A stretch of DNA of 64,000 nucleotides from LMUY01 sp964242925 (lineage in GTDB: Bacteria > Pseudomonadota > Alphaproteobacteria > Acetobacterales > Acetobacteraceae), in contig CAXTBW010000006.1 of the NCBI GenBank assembly GCA_964242925.1, positions 1-64,000 on the forward strand, written 5' to 3'. Of the stretch, positions 16,895 to 25,675 are shown one piece after another; position 1 is the stretch's first letter; the number at the start of each line of letters is the position of its first letter. The notes under the pieces are model-generated. The model was not told the DNA's origin and made no database searches. It saw only the letters and a list, made by a program, of their open reading frames with translations. The translations under genes and the position numbers were made by a program.

Positions 16895-18172
16895 TCACGA
16901 CCTCGCGACCATTGCCTTCAGCCGCGCATACGTGATCCGCGCGGCCACCGCGCTGCGCCACAAGCCGTGAAATGGGATTGGCTTGAGCCCGGTCACCGGC
17001 ATCGACATCGCGTCGTCCGTCGCTCCCATCACGCGCTTGGCGACTTCGCCACCCATCGCCGTCGCCATCGCCACGCCGCGGCCGTTGTAGCCCAGCGCTG
17101 CAACGACGCCCGGCGCCGGCTCGTGCAGATGCGGGTAGTGGTCCGGCGTTATCGCGAGTTGGCCATTCCAGTAATACGCCCACCGCACGCCTGCGATGGC
17201 CGGGAACAACCGCTCCGCATAGCGCACCAGGCGTTGGTAGCGCGCCGGGTCGGAGGTGTCGCGGGAGACGCTGCGACCACCGATCAGCAACCGACCCCAG
17301 GCGTCGAGGCGGTAGTAGACGGTGAGGTCGGCGATCTCGTAGACCACGCCGCGGCCAGGCAGGATGTTGCAGGCCACCGCTTCCGGCAACGGCTCGGTCG
17401 CCGCGATGGCGGAGAACACCGGGACGACCGTGCGACGTAGGCCGGGCCAAAGCCCGTCGGTGTAGCCGTTGGTGGCGAGCACGATCCGATCGGCGCTCAC
17501 CGTGCCGCCCGGCGTGTCCAGCACCCAGCCAGCGCCCGCCTGTCGCATGGCCTGCACCGGCGTGCCGCCATGCACCGCGACGCCCGCGTTGGTCGCCGCC
17601 TGGGCCAGGCCGCGCGCGTAGCCGAGCGGGTTCACGCTGCCGCCACGCCGGTCGATGAACCCACCGGTGTAGCGCCGCGAGCCGGTCAGCCGCTCCATCC
17701 CAGCGGCGTCCAGCGCCTCCACGGGCGCGCCGAGATTGGACTGTTCCGCAGCCGCTTCCTGAACCGCCTTCACGCCGCGCGGGGTGAAGGCCGCCCGCAA
17801 CGTGCCGCCCCGGTGCGCCTCCGCCTGGATTTGATGGCGCTCGATCAGGTCGAACACGCCTTGCGGCGCGGCGCCGGACAGCGTGATCATCCGCGCGCCC
17901 ATCTCGGGGCCGAAATCGCGCAGGATGGCGCTCGGTTCGTGCTTCAGTCCCGGATTCACCTGGCCGCCATTGCGGCCCGACGCGCCCCAACCCGGCTCCC
18001 CCGCCTCCAGCACAACCACGTCCACCTCGCGTTCGGCCAGGTGCAGCGCCGTCGACAGCCCGGTGAACCCGGCGCCAACCACCGCCACGTCGGCGCGCCG
18101 GCTTTCATTGAGCGGCGGCGCATGCACTGGTGGCCGCGCCGTTGCGGCATACAGGCTCGGCGGCAGCTTCAT
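16895..18172 (-). CDS. FAD-dependent oxidoreductase, DadA/PuuB-like amine or amino-acid oxidase
   Basis: A 425-residue D-amino-acid/glycine-oxidase-type flavoprotein. The N-terminal ADVAVVGAGFTGLSTALHLA (~27-46) is the FAD Rossmann motif, with GASGRNGGQVNPGLKHEP (~64-81) following, as in gamma-glutamylputrescine oxidase-like enzymes. The C-terminal ALGYNGRGVAMATAMG (~375) is the second FAD contact. ATG 18172 overlaps the TGA of the cytochrome gene by four bases, so it is translationally coupled. Its place behind a Pot-type importer and an amine oxidase suggests a cytoplasmic step oxidising an amine or amino acid. No signal peptide is seen. Confidence 0.87.
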   Translation of the reverse strand: MKLPPSLYAATARPPVHAPPLNESRRADVAVVGAGFTGLSTALHLAEREVDVVVLEAGEPGWGASGRNGGQVNPGLKHEPSAILRDFGPEMGARMITLSGAAPQGVFDLIERHQIQAEAHRGGTLRAAFTPRGVKAVQEAAAEQSNLGAPVEALDAAGMERLTGSRRYTGGFIDRRGGSVNPLGYARGLAQAATNAGVAVHGGTPVQAMRQAGAGWVLDTPGGTVSADRIVLATNGYTDGLWPGLRRTVVPVFSAIAATEPLPEAVACNILPGRGVVYEIADLTVYYRLDAWGRLLIGGRSVSRDTSDPARYQRLVRYAERLFPAIAGVRWAYYWNGQLAITPDHYPHLHEPAPGVVAALGYNGRGVAMATAMGGEVAKRVMGATDDAMSMPVTGLKPIPFHGLWRSAVAARITYARLKAMVARS

Positions 18173-18546
18173 CGCGCGGCCGCCACGTCCGCCGCGTTCG
18201 GCGCCGCGGGGTAGGTGTTCCCAAAGTGCGTTCGGACGTAGCCGACCACGGCCGCCACTTGCTCGTCCGTCAGCGTGCGCGCGAAGGGCGGCATCGCCTT
18301 GCGGCCATGCAGCACCAGCCCGATGGAGTAGCCAGCTGCCGCCAATCGCGGGTCGTTCTGCAGCGCGGGGTAGGCGCCCGCGCCCACGGCGCCGCGACCG
18401 TCCGGCATGTGGCAGCCCGCGCAGGCGGCGCCGTAGACGGCCTCGCCACCTGCCTCGGTGTAGCGATAGGGGTTTCCGAAGCTCGGCCCGGCGCCGTCGG
18501 CACGCGCGACGGCCGTCATCAGCAGCAACGCTGCGAGCCATCTCAT
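18169..18546 (-). CDS. Periplasmic class I cytochrome c
   Basis: A 125-residue protein. Residues 1-16 form a signal peptide (MRWLAALLLMTAVARA). CAGCH (42-46) binds one heme c, and KAMPPFARTLTDEQVAAVVGYVRTHF (in part) supplies Met85 as the likely distal ligand and the final helix. ATG 18546 overlaps the stop of the flavin amine oxidase by four bases, and its own stop overlaps the next gene by four. The tight coupling points to a role as electron acceptor of the exported amine oxidase, as described for the nicotine oxidoreductase NicA2 and its cytochrome c. That role is inference here. Confidence 0.88.
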   Translation of the reverse strand: MRWLAALLLMTAVARADGAGPSFGNPYRYTEAGGEAVYGAACAGCHMPDGRGAVGAGAYPALQNDPRLAAAGYSIGLVLHGRKAMPPFARTLTDEQVAAVVGYVRTHFGNTYPAAPNAADVAAAR

Positions 18547-20132
18547 CCCGCCAGCACCCGCGCGTGCAGCCGACGGACCGCGTCCAGCGCGGACAGCACT
18601 GCGCCCTCCTGCCAGGCCGGGATGTAGGAGGCGTGCTCCCCGGCCACCAGGAACCGGCCGTCCAGCGCGCACAGGTCGCGGTAGTGCGCCTCCCGCGCCG
18701 CCTCCGTCCACTGGCCGTAGCAGCCCAGCGTCCACGGCACGCGATGCCAGGCGACGGCGACGCCGTTCTCGAACTCGGCGGCGTATTGCGGATGGATCTG
18801 CGCGCCGTACGCCACCGCGCGTCGCACGCGTTCGGCCGGGTCGAGCCCGGTGAACTCGGAGGCGTACGGCCCGAACGCATAGGCGCCCAGCAGCACGCCT
18901 TTGCCGCCCTGGTTGCAGCCGGACGCCGGGTAGCCGATCAGCGAGATCGGCAGGTCGGTGTAGCTGATGCCGCCATAGATCGCCTCGTCCTCCTCCCAGA
19001 ACCGGCGGCGGAACTGCAGGCCGATCTTCAGCGACGCGGCATACGGCACGGCGCCGATCGCCGCGTGCATCGCGGGCGACGCGGTCAGCTCGATCTGGCT
19101 CAGCACCGAGAGCGGGATGGTGCAGAGGCACCAATCCGCTTGCGACTGCCCGGGGGCGCCGCTCGCCGTGTCCTGCCACGACACCGACACGCCGGCCGCA
19201 TCCTGCCGGATGGACGTCACCTTGCGCCGCAGCTGCAGCACGGGCGCGACCTCCCGCGTCATCGCGCGCGCGATCGCGTCCATCCCGCCGACCGGCTGGA
19301 ACAGCGTGGTTTGATAGTCGTAATCCGCGGCGACCCTCAGCGCGCGCCAGAGCCGGCCGCGCAGCAGGTCCGAGGGCGCCACCGGTTGCGACGCCACGGC
19401 CCGGGCGTTCAGCCCGCCGCCGGGAGGGGTGTCCCAGCCGCGGCGCTCGCTGCTGGCCTCGCCGGCGCGGTAGCGGTAGTCGCCGTCCAACGCGCCCCAG
19501 TCCTTCAGCGCGGCCAGCAGGATCTCGGTGTCTTCCGGCGTCACCGCGCCATCCAGCCGCTCGGTTCGCACCGCCTTGGCGAGCAGGTCCGCCACTGTGC
19601 CGTGGAAGTCCGCCTGCACCTCGCGGTAGCGCTGCGGCTTGCCGCCGAACGAGCCGGCGGCGTGCAGGTAGGCGTTGTGGTTGACCTGGATGAACGGCTC
19701 CAGCGCCACGCCGAGCCGCTTGCAGTAGTCCAGGATGGCGCGGTGGTGATACGGGATGCGCCACGGACCGGGGTTGAGGTACAGCCCGGTGTCGAACCCG
19801 CATTCCTGCACCGCGCCGCCCAATTCGGTGTAGCGGTCGCCGCCGCGCAGCGTCCAGGTGCGTCCGCCGGCCCGGTCGTTGTAGTCCAGCAGCTCGACCC
19901 GATAGCCGGCGCGCCGCAGCTCCATGGTGGCCACCATCCCCGCCACGCCGGCGCCCAGCACCAGCACGCTGGCGCCGCCGGGGTCGCCGTCCAGGCGGAT
20001 GGGGCCGGCGTAGGTGCTCTCCGCCGCGTGGCCGAGGGCCGCCATCGCCATGTACATCGCCGATCCGCCGGCCGCCGCGCCGATCAGGCCCAGCAGGTCG
20101 CGTCGCGCTATCGCGTTAGGGGGTTCCGCCAT
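18543..20132 (-). CDS. Tat-exported flavin monoamine oxidase family protein
   Basis: A 529-residue flavoprotein of the monoamine oxidase family. The N-terminus has a twin-arginine motif (ARRDLLGLIG, residues 9-18) and a hydrophobic stretch ending near AALGHA, so it is predicted to be exported folded. SVLVLGAGVAGMVATMELRR (55-74) and DRAGGRTWT (86-94) bind FAD, and the C-terminal FLVAGEHASYIPAWQEGAVLSA contains the flavin-site GEH-S---WQEGA pattern. The cytochrome c encoded next, with a 4-nt overlap, suggests it is a dehydrogenase passing electrons to cytochrome c rather than to O2. The substrate is probably an amine, unknown. The start overlaps the permease gene by 17 nt. Confidence 0.9.
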   Translation of the reverse strand: MAEPPNAIARRDLLGLIGAAAGGSAMYMAMAALGHAAESTYAGPIRLDGDPGGASVLVLGAGVAGMVATMELRRAGYRVELLDYNDRAGGRTWTLRGGDRYTELGGAVQECGFDTGLYLNPGPWRIPYHHRAILDYCKRLGVALEPFIQVNHNAYLHAAGSFGGKPQRYREVQADFHGTVADLLAKAVRTERLDGAVTPEDTEILLAALKDWGALDGDYRYRAGEASSERRGWDTPPGGGLNARAVASQPVAPSDLLRGRLWRALRVAADYDYQTTLFQPVGGMDAIARAMTREVAPVLQLRRKVTSIRQDAAGVSVSWQDTASGAPGQSQADWCLCTIPLSVLSQIELTASPAMHAAIGAVPYAASLKIGLQFRRRFWEEDEAIYGGISYTDLPISLIGYPASGCNQGGKGVLLGAYAFGPYASEFTGLDPAERVRRAVAYGAQIHPQYAAEFENGVAVAWHRVPWTLGCYGQWTEAAREAHYRDLCALDGRFLVAGEHASYIPAWQEGAVLSALDAVRRLHARVLAG

Positions 20133-20916
20133 GGGCGGAGTTTACGCCAACCCGCCCGCGCGCCCAATACGTGGCCGCCAGCAACAGCACCGTCACCACC
20201 ACCGTGACGGTGGATACGGCGGCAATGGTGGGGTCGATTGCGAAGCGGATGTCGTCCCACATGCGCCGCGGCAGCGTGACCTGGCGGCCGGTGGAAACGA
20301 ACAGCGCCACCACCAGCTCGTCGAACGAGGTGATGAACGCGAACAGCGCGCCGACCAGCACGCCGGGCCGGATCAGCGGCAGCGTCACCTGGCGGAACGT
20401 GCCCCAGCGGGTGGCGCCCAGGCTGAGCGCGGCGCGTTCCAAGCGTCGATCGAACCCGGCCAGGCTGGCGCCCACGCTGGTCACCACGAACGGCACGGCC
20501 AGGCAGGTGTGCGCCAGCACCAGCGCGGCCGGGCTGCCGAGGATGCCGTAGCGCGAATACGCGTAGTAGACGCCGATCGCGACGACGATCACCGGCACGA
20601 TCAGCGGCGACAGGATCAGCCCGCCCGCCACCGCCCGCAACCGAGGCTTCATGCGCGCCAGTCCGAATGCGGCCAGGGTGCCCAGCACGGTCGCCAGCAC
20701 CACCACCGCCGTCGCGACCAGCAGGCTCAGCAGGGTGGCGGACAGCCAGTCCGCGCTGGTGAAGTAGGCGGCGTACCAGCGCGTGCTCCACCCCGGCGGC
20801 GGAAACCGCAGGTAGCTGGCGGACGAGGCGGACAGCAGCGCCACGACGATGATCGGCAGCGCCAGGAACAGCAGCACGACGGCCACGAACACGCGCCCGA
20901 TCAGCCGGAGGATCAT
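20116..20916 (-). CDS. ABC transporter permease, PotC-like
   Basis: A 266-residue inner-membrane permease with six hydrophobic segments. The cytoplasmic EAA-type loop reads LERAALSLGATRWGTFRQVTLPLIRPGV (in part, ~177-204), matching the spermidine/putrescine family. ATG 20916 overlaps the TGA of the upstream permease by four bases (ATGA). It forms the channel with the PotB-like protein. In this operon the likely cargo is a polyamine or related amine; this is inferred from family and context. Confidence 0.92.
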   Translation of the reverse strand: MILRLIGRVFVAVVLLFLALPIIVVALLSASSASYLRFPPPGWSTRWYAAYFTSADWLSATLLSLLVATAVVVLATVLGTLAAFGLARMKPRLRAVAGGLILSPLIVPVIVVAIGVYYAYSRYGILGSPAALVLAHTCLAVPFVVTSVGASLAGFDRRLERAALSLGATRWGTFRQVTLPLIRPGVLVGALFAFITSFDELVVALFVSTGRQVTLPRRMWDDIRFAIDPTIAAVSTVTVVVTVLLLAATYWARGRVGVNSAHGGTP

Positions 20917-21824
20917 AGCCGGGCCACCCGCAGGCTGGCGCCGACGCCGGGGACCAGGCGGGCGCTGGCGAGGAGCAGCATCGTCACGCCGAGCAGCACC
21001 GCGGACAGGCAGGCGGCGTAGGGCCAGTTGAGCAACTCGATCTGCTGCACGATCAGCATCGACAGCATGATGTCGCGCGGGCCGCCGACCAGCACCGGCG
21101 TGATGTAGAAGCCGAGCGCCAGCACGAATACCAACAGCACGCCGGCGAACACGCCCGGCAGCGACAGCGGCAGCACGATCTGGCGGAACACGGCGCCGCG
21201 GCTGGCGCCCAGGCCCAGTGCTGCGCGCGGCAGGCTGGCGTCGATCTGACGCAGCGCGTTGGCGATCGGCAGCACCATGTAGGGCAGCAGGATGTGGATC
21301 ATCGCCACGTCGACCGCGAACGGCGTGTTGAGCAGCTTGAGCGGCGTGTCGATGACGCCGAGCGACAGCAGCGCCTCGTTGATCACCCCGTGGCGGCCGA
21401 GCAGCACCATCCACGCGTAGCTGCGCACCAACACGCTGGTCCAGAACGGCAGCAGCACGATGCCGAGCACCACCGCCGAGCCGCGCCGCGACATGCGCGC
21501 CAGCGCCAGCGCGACCGGGTAGCCGAGCAGCAGCGTGCCGGCGGTGACGAGGAGCGCGGTGCGCAGGGTGAACCAAAGCACGGTGGCGAACACCGCGTCT
21601 TCGGACAGCGCCTGCCAGTTGCCGAGCGTCCAGTGCGGGTCGTTAAGGCTGCGGAGCAGCATGGCGGCGACGGGGAGGGCGTAGAAGGCGAGCATGAAGA
21701 GGAGCAGGGGAGCGGCGAGAAGGATCGGCTCCCACTTCCCCTTAAGAAGCCCTCTCCCGCTGGCGGGAGAGGGTTGGGTGAGGGTGGGGCCGCGCGCACC
21801 AGTCCCGGCGGGAGCCACCCTCAC
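20913..21824 (-). CDS. ABC transporter permease, PotB-like, start formed by a repeat
   Basis: About 303 residues from GTG 21824. The body is a normal PotB-type permease with TM1 ILLAAPLLLFMLAFYALPV and the EAA loop LPRAALGLGASRGAVFRQIVLPLSLPGV (in part). No ATG, GTG or TTG exists in frame between the conserved first helix and the CCCTCTCCCGC repeat. The nearest starts are GTG 21824 and GTG 21818, both inside the repeat, with its GGGAGAGGG serving as ribosome binding site. The first ~35 residues (RVAPAGTGARG then PTLTQPSPASGRGL) are therefore repeat-encoded. ATG at about 21693 would delete half of TM1 and is unlikely. Confidence 0.8.
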   Translation of the reverse strand: MRVAPAGTGARGPTLTQPSPASGRGLLKGKWEPILLAAPLLLFMLAFYALPVAAMLLRSLNDPHWTLGNWQALSEDAVFATVLWFTLRTALLVTAGTLLLGYPVALALARMSRRGSAVVLGIVLLPFWTSVLVRSYAWMVLLGRHGVINEALLSLGVIDTPLKLLNTPFAVDVAMIHILLPYMVLPIANALRQIDASLPRAALGLGASRGAVFRQIVLPLSLPGVFAGVLLVFVLALGFYITPVLVGGPRDIMLSMLIVQQIELLNWPYAACLSAVLLGVTMLLLASARLVPGVGASLRVARL

Positions 21825-21853
21825 CCCGACCCTCTCCCGCCAGCGGGAGAGGG
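21750..21853. repeat. Inverted pair of CCCTCTCCCGC-NN-GCGGGAGAGGG palindromes
   Basis: Two near-identical 24-bp palindromes lie at 21750-21773 and 21830-21853. The intervening sequence is itself complementary (GGTTGGGTGAGGGTGG at 21772-21787 against CCACCCTCACCCCGACC at 21816-21832). This is the widespread proteobacterial CTCTCCCGC repeat. It occupies the ATPase/permease junction and runs into the permease reading frame. Confidence 0.85.
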
Positions 21854-21873
21854 AGAAGGCGCGGGGACGGGCG

Positions 21874-23025
21874 TCAGACAAGCGTGGTGTCGGAGGCGGC
21901 CCATGCGAGGTCCACCGTCTCTCCGGCGCGGCGGCGCAGGGTTGCGGCGCCGCACGCCTGCTTGACGCTGAACGCCTCGCCGCCGAGCGCACGGCACAGA
22001 TACCGGCAGCAATCGCCGGCGAACACCGCCTCCGTCACAACGGCCTTAATGCGGTTCTCCATCCCGTCATCCGCGAGCCGGCTATCCGCGAAATACATCC
22101 GCTCCGGCCGCATCGTCAGCGTGACGGCGGCGCCCGGCGCGGCGCGTTCAGCCGCGTTGGCGCGGAGCATGGCGCCGCCGAACGCGACCACGGCGCGACC
22201 GCCGTCGAAGCCCTGCAGCACCCCGGGCAGGAAGTTCGACTCGCCGATGAACGAGGCGACGAACCGGCTCGCTGGACGATCGTACAGGTCCTCCGGCGTG
22301 CCAAGCTGGGCGACCACGCCCTCGTTCACCACCGCGATCCGGTCGGACATGGTCAGCGCCTCGTCCTGGTCGTGGGTGACATAGACGAAGGTGATGCCTA
22401 ACTCCGCATGCAGCCGGCGCAGCTCCAGCTGCAAGCCCTCGCGCAGTTGCTTGTCCAGCGCCCCCAATGGCTCGTCCATCAGCAGCAGGCGCGGGCGGAA
22501 CACGATCGCCCGGGCCAGCGCCACCCGCTGCTGCTGCCCGCCGGACAACTGCCGGGGAGAACGGGCGCCGTAGCCAGGCAGCCGCACCACCTCCAGCGCC
22601 TCGCCCACCGCGCGCGCCCGCGTGGCCTTGTCGGCGCCCCGCTGGCGCAGGGGGAAGCCGATGTTGTCGGCTACGCTCATATGCGGGAACAGCGCGTAGT
22701 TCTGGAACACCATCCCCAGATTGCGCTTGTTCGGCGGGGTGGCGACCACGGACCGCCCATCCACCGTGATGTCGCCTTCGTCGGGCGTCTCGAACCCGGC
22801 GATCATCATCAGCGTCGTCGTCTTGCCCGACCCGCTCGGTCCCAGCAGCGTCAGGAACTCGCCGGAGCGGATGTCGAGCGAGATGCCGCGCACCGCGCCC
22901 ACGCCCTCGAACCGCTTGTGCAGCCCGGTCAGCGCCACGGCGGCGCCCGGGTTGGCGATGTGCCGCGCGCTGGCGCCGCCGACGGCCGCCGTGCTGAAGG
23001 CGAGCGTGGTCAGGACAGGATCCAC
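21874..23025 (-). CDS. ABC transporter ATP-binding protein, PotA-like
   Basis: A 383-residue ATPase energising the Pot-type importer. Walker A GPSGSGKTTT, Q-loop NYALFPHMSV, signature LSGGQQQRVALARA, Walker B LLLMDEP and the H-loop YVTHDQDEALTMSDRI are all present. A C-terminal TOBE region contains VTLTMRPERMYF, as in PotA. No ATG lies at the proper N-terminus. GTG 23025 overlaps the stop of the binding-protein gene by 16 nt and is the chosen start; GTG 23034 is possible. The roughly 40 residues ahead of the first strand (VALTGLHKRFEG) are longer than usual. Confidence 0.9.
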   Translation of the reverse strand: MDPVLTTLAFSTAAVGGASARHIANPGAAVALTGLHKRFEGVGAVRGISLDIRSGEFLTLLGPSGSGKTTTLMMIAGFETPDEGDITVDGRSVVATPPNKRNLGMVFQNYALFPHMSVADNIGFPLRQRGADKATRARAVGEALEVVRLPGYGARSPRQLSGGQQQRVALARAIVFRPRLLLMDEPLGALDKQLREGLQLELRRLHAELGITFVYVTHDQDEALTMSDRIAVVNEGVVAQLGTPEDLYDRPASRFVASFIGESNFLPGVLQGFDGGRAVVAFGGAMLRANAAERAAPGAAVTLTMRPERMYFADSRLADDGMENRIKAVVTEAVFAGDCCRYLCRALGGEAFSVKQACGAATLRRRAGETVDLAWAASDTTLV

Positions 23026-24128
23026 TTGTTCCACTGCGCGATGACGCTGTCGCGGTTGTCGGCCCACCAATCGTAGTTATAGGGCAGCAGCTGCGATTTG
23101 ATCGCCGGCGCGCTCGGCAGGATCGCCAGCTGTTTGGCAGGGATCAGCTCCTCGGCGCCGGCGTTGACGTAGCCGTATGGGATGAGGCTCGACAGCCGCG
23201 CCTGCGCCACCGCGCCGGTGCCAAACGCGATGAACTTCATCGCATTCTCCTTATTAGGCGCGCCCTTCGGCACCGCCCAGCAGTCGCGCTTCAGCAGCCC
23301 TTGGCTCCAGCTGACCGCCGCCGGCACGCCAGCCTGCTGCAGCGCCGCCATGCGCCCGTTCCACACGCTGGCCAGCACCACCTCGCGGTCGCTCAGCAGC
23401 TGCGTCGGCACGGCGCCCGTCTCCCACCATTTGACGACCGAGCCCTTGATCTTGTCGTAGCTCGCGAACGCCTTCGCGATGTCCAAAGGGTAGACCTTAT
23501 CCGGCGCCACCCCGGCGGCCATCAGCGCGAACTCCAGCTCCGGCGAGTTGCCGCCGCCACCGCCCAGCAGGGTGCGGTCGCCGGGGAACTTCTTCGTGTC
23601 CCAGAAATCGGCCCAACCGCTCGGCACGGCGCCGTTGAACGCGTCGGTGCGGTAGGCCATCGCCTCGGACCACACCAGCATGTCGGCCGCGTAGTCGTAG
23701 CGGTAGACCGGATCGATGTTGGCCAGGTCGGTCAGGCCGTAGTCGATCTTCTCGAAGTAGTCGCCCTTTTTCATCAACGCCTTGACCGTGCCGCGGCCGA
23801 GCTGGACCACGTCCCACTCGACGTTGCCGGTGTCGACCATCGCCTTCACCTTGTTGATGTCGGCGCCCGCCACGTCGCGCACGTTCACGCCGCTCAGGCG
23901 CCCGTACGGCTCGAAATACGCCTTGCGCTGCGCGTCCTGCGCGCTGCCGCCAAAGCCCACGACGGTGAGGTTGCCGCTCCCCTTCAGCGACGGCTGCAAG
24001 GCGCCGAACTCGGGCAGCTTCGTGTCCTGCGCCCAAGCCGGGACGCCGTGCAGCATGCGCATCGCCGTCACGGCGGCAACGCCGCCCAGCAGGGCTCGAC
24101 GCGCGGGGTTCGAGGGTCGGTCGGTCAT
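23010..24128 (-). CDS. Extracellular solute-binding protein, PotD-like
   Basis: A 372-residue periplasmic binding protein for the Pot-type importer. The N-terminus NPARRALLGGVAAVTAM ... PAWAQD looks like a Tat signal peptide cut after AWA. The mature part has the family opening NLTVVGFGGSAQDAQRKAYFEPY and the closing LPYNYDWWADNRDSVIAQWNKW. The gene starts 11 nt downstream of the LLM monooxygenase stop and overlaps the ATPase start. The ligand is predicted to be an amine or oligoamine; the acidic ligand residues of PotD cannot be assigned by eye. Confidence 0.9.
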   Translation of the reverse strand: MTDRPSNPARRALLGGVAAVTAMRMLHGVPAWAQDTKLPEFGALQPSLKGSGNLTVVGFGGSAQDAQRKAYFEPYGRLSGVNVRDVAGADINKVKAMVDTGNVEWDVVQLGRGTVKALMKKGDYFEKIDYGLTDLANIDPVYRYDYAADMLVWSEAMAYRTDAFNGAVPSGWADFWDTKKFPGDRTLLGGGGGNSPELEFALMAAGVAPDKVYPLDIAKAFASYDKIKGSVVKWWETGAVPTQLLSDREVVLASVWNGRMAALQQAGVPAAVSWSQGLLKRDCWAVPKGAPNKENAMKFIAFGTGAVAQARLSSLIPYGYVNAGAEELIPAKQLAILPSAPAIKSQLLPYNYDWWADNRDSVIAQWNKWILS

Positions 24129-24139
24129 CGCGGCGCTCC

Positions 24140-25620
24140 TTAGAACTCGAGCAGGTTGTCGCGGAACTGCGTGTGGCCATAGGCGCGCCGGGTCAGGCCG
24201 CGGCGCTGCAAGGCGGGGATCAGCCCGTCCTCCATCTCCGCCAGCAGGCGGCGGCTGACGTTCGGCATCGAGAACAGGAAGCCGTCGCCGCCCACCTCCT
24301 GCATCACCTCGTCCATGCTGGCGGCGACATCGTCGGGCGTGCCGACCAGCTCGACCGACAGCGCGGTGGCGTTGTGGTCCGCCATCGCCTGGCGCAGCGT
24401 GCGGCCGGCGGCCTTCGCGACGAACTCGTCCAGCGTCTGCTGGTGGCCGTTGGTGGTGAGCCCGGGGCGCAGCGGCTCGTCCAGCTCGAACGCGCCGAAG
24501 TCGATGTTGGTGACTTTGCTGAGTTGCGCCAACCGCTGCTTCACCGTGGCCGCCGCCTGGGCCGCGCGCAGGCGCTTGCGCTCCGCCGCGTCCTCGCGCG
24601 TTTCGCCGACGATCGGGTTGACCAGGAACAGCACCTTGCAGTCGTCCGGGTCGCGCCCGTGCCCGGCCATGCGCCGCCGGATGTCGTCGCGATACGCCTT
24701 CATCGCCGCCACGCCGCGCGTGCTGGCGACGATGGTGTCCGCGTGCTGCGAGGCGAACTGGCGGCCCCGCGGCGAGCCGCCGGCCTGGGCGATCACGGGC
24801 CGGCCCTGCGGCGCGGGGCCGGAGTTCAGCGGGCCGCGGGTCTTGAAGAACCGCCCCTCATGGTTGACGGCGTGCACGCGGGCCGGATCTATCAGCACGC
24901 CGCTCTCGGTGTCGGCCAGGAAGGCGTCCGGCTCCCACGACCCCCAAAGCTTGTTCACCACGTCCATGTATTCGTCGGCAATGTCGTAGCGCAGATCGTG
25001 CTCCGGCATCCCGGGCAGGCCGAAATTCATCGCCGCGTAGTCGGAGCTGCCGGTGACCGCGTTCCACCCGGCGCGCCCGGNNNNNNNNNNNNNNNNNNNN
25101 NNNNNNNNNNNNNNNNNNNNNNNNNNNNNNNNNNNNNNNNNNNNNNNNNNNNNNNNNNNNNNNNNNNNNNNNNNNNNNNNTTCATCGCCGCGTAGTCGGA
25201 GCTGCCGGTGACCGCGTTCCACCCGGCGCGCCCGGCGGACACCTGGTCCAGCGTCGCCATCAACCGCGCCAGCAAATAGGGGTGGTAGGCGTAGGTGCCG
25301 AAGGTGGGCACGATCCCGATGCGGCTGGTCGCCCCCGCCATTAGTGCCGCCACCACCGACGGGTCCTGCCGCGGCACCGCGATGCCGTTGCTGAGGTAGA
25401 TCTCGGTGGAGCCGTTGAAGCTCTCGCCTACGTAGGAGGAGTCCTCGAGCAGGATGTAGTCGAAGCAGGCGCGTTCCAGGCTGCGCGCCATGTCGAGGAA
25501 CAGCGCCGGCTGCATCCACGAGGTCCCGATATGCCCGGTCCAGGGCTCGCCCCAGGCCTGCACGCTGGAGCCTTGCAGGAACCAGCCGAGGTGAAACTGC
25601 TTCGCCGCCATCGGTTGCAC
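24140..25620 (-). CDS. LLM-class flavin monooxygenase (NtaA/SnaA/DszA family), split by an artefactual gap
   Basis: A flavin-dependent monooxygenase of the nitrilotriacetate/alkanesulfonate type, which uses FMNH2 from a separate reductase. The N-terminus KQFHLGWFLQGSSVQAWGEPW, ALFLDMARSLERACFDYILLED and GRAGWNAVTGSSDYAAMNFG (all in part) are characteristic of the NtaA branch. The 100 N at 25081-25180 are flanked by the same 55 bases (25026-25080 and 25181-25235). Removing 155 nt joins both halves in one frame, giving 441 residues, the normal family length. No flavin reductase gene is adjacent. It starts the run leading into the Pot-type operon. Confidence 0.88.
25081..25180. other. 100-N assembly gap with duplicated flanks
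   Basis: The 55 bases immediately before the gap are repeated exactly at the start of the next contig (25181-25235). The two contig ends therefore overlap, and no sequence is missing. Confidence 0.9.
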
Positions 25621-25675
25621 TCCGCTTCGCCTGCGCCGATCGTAGCAAATATCAGGCCAGCGTCAGGGGCGCGGC

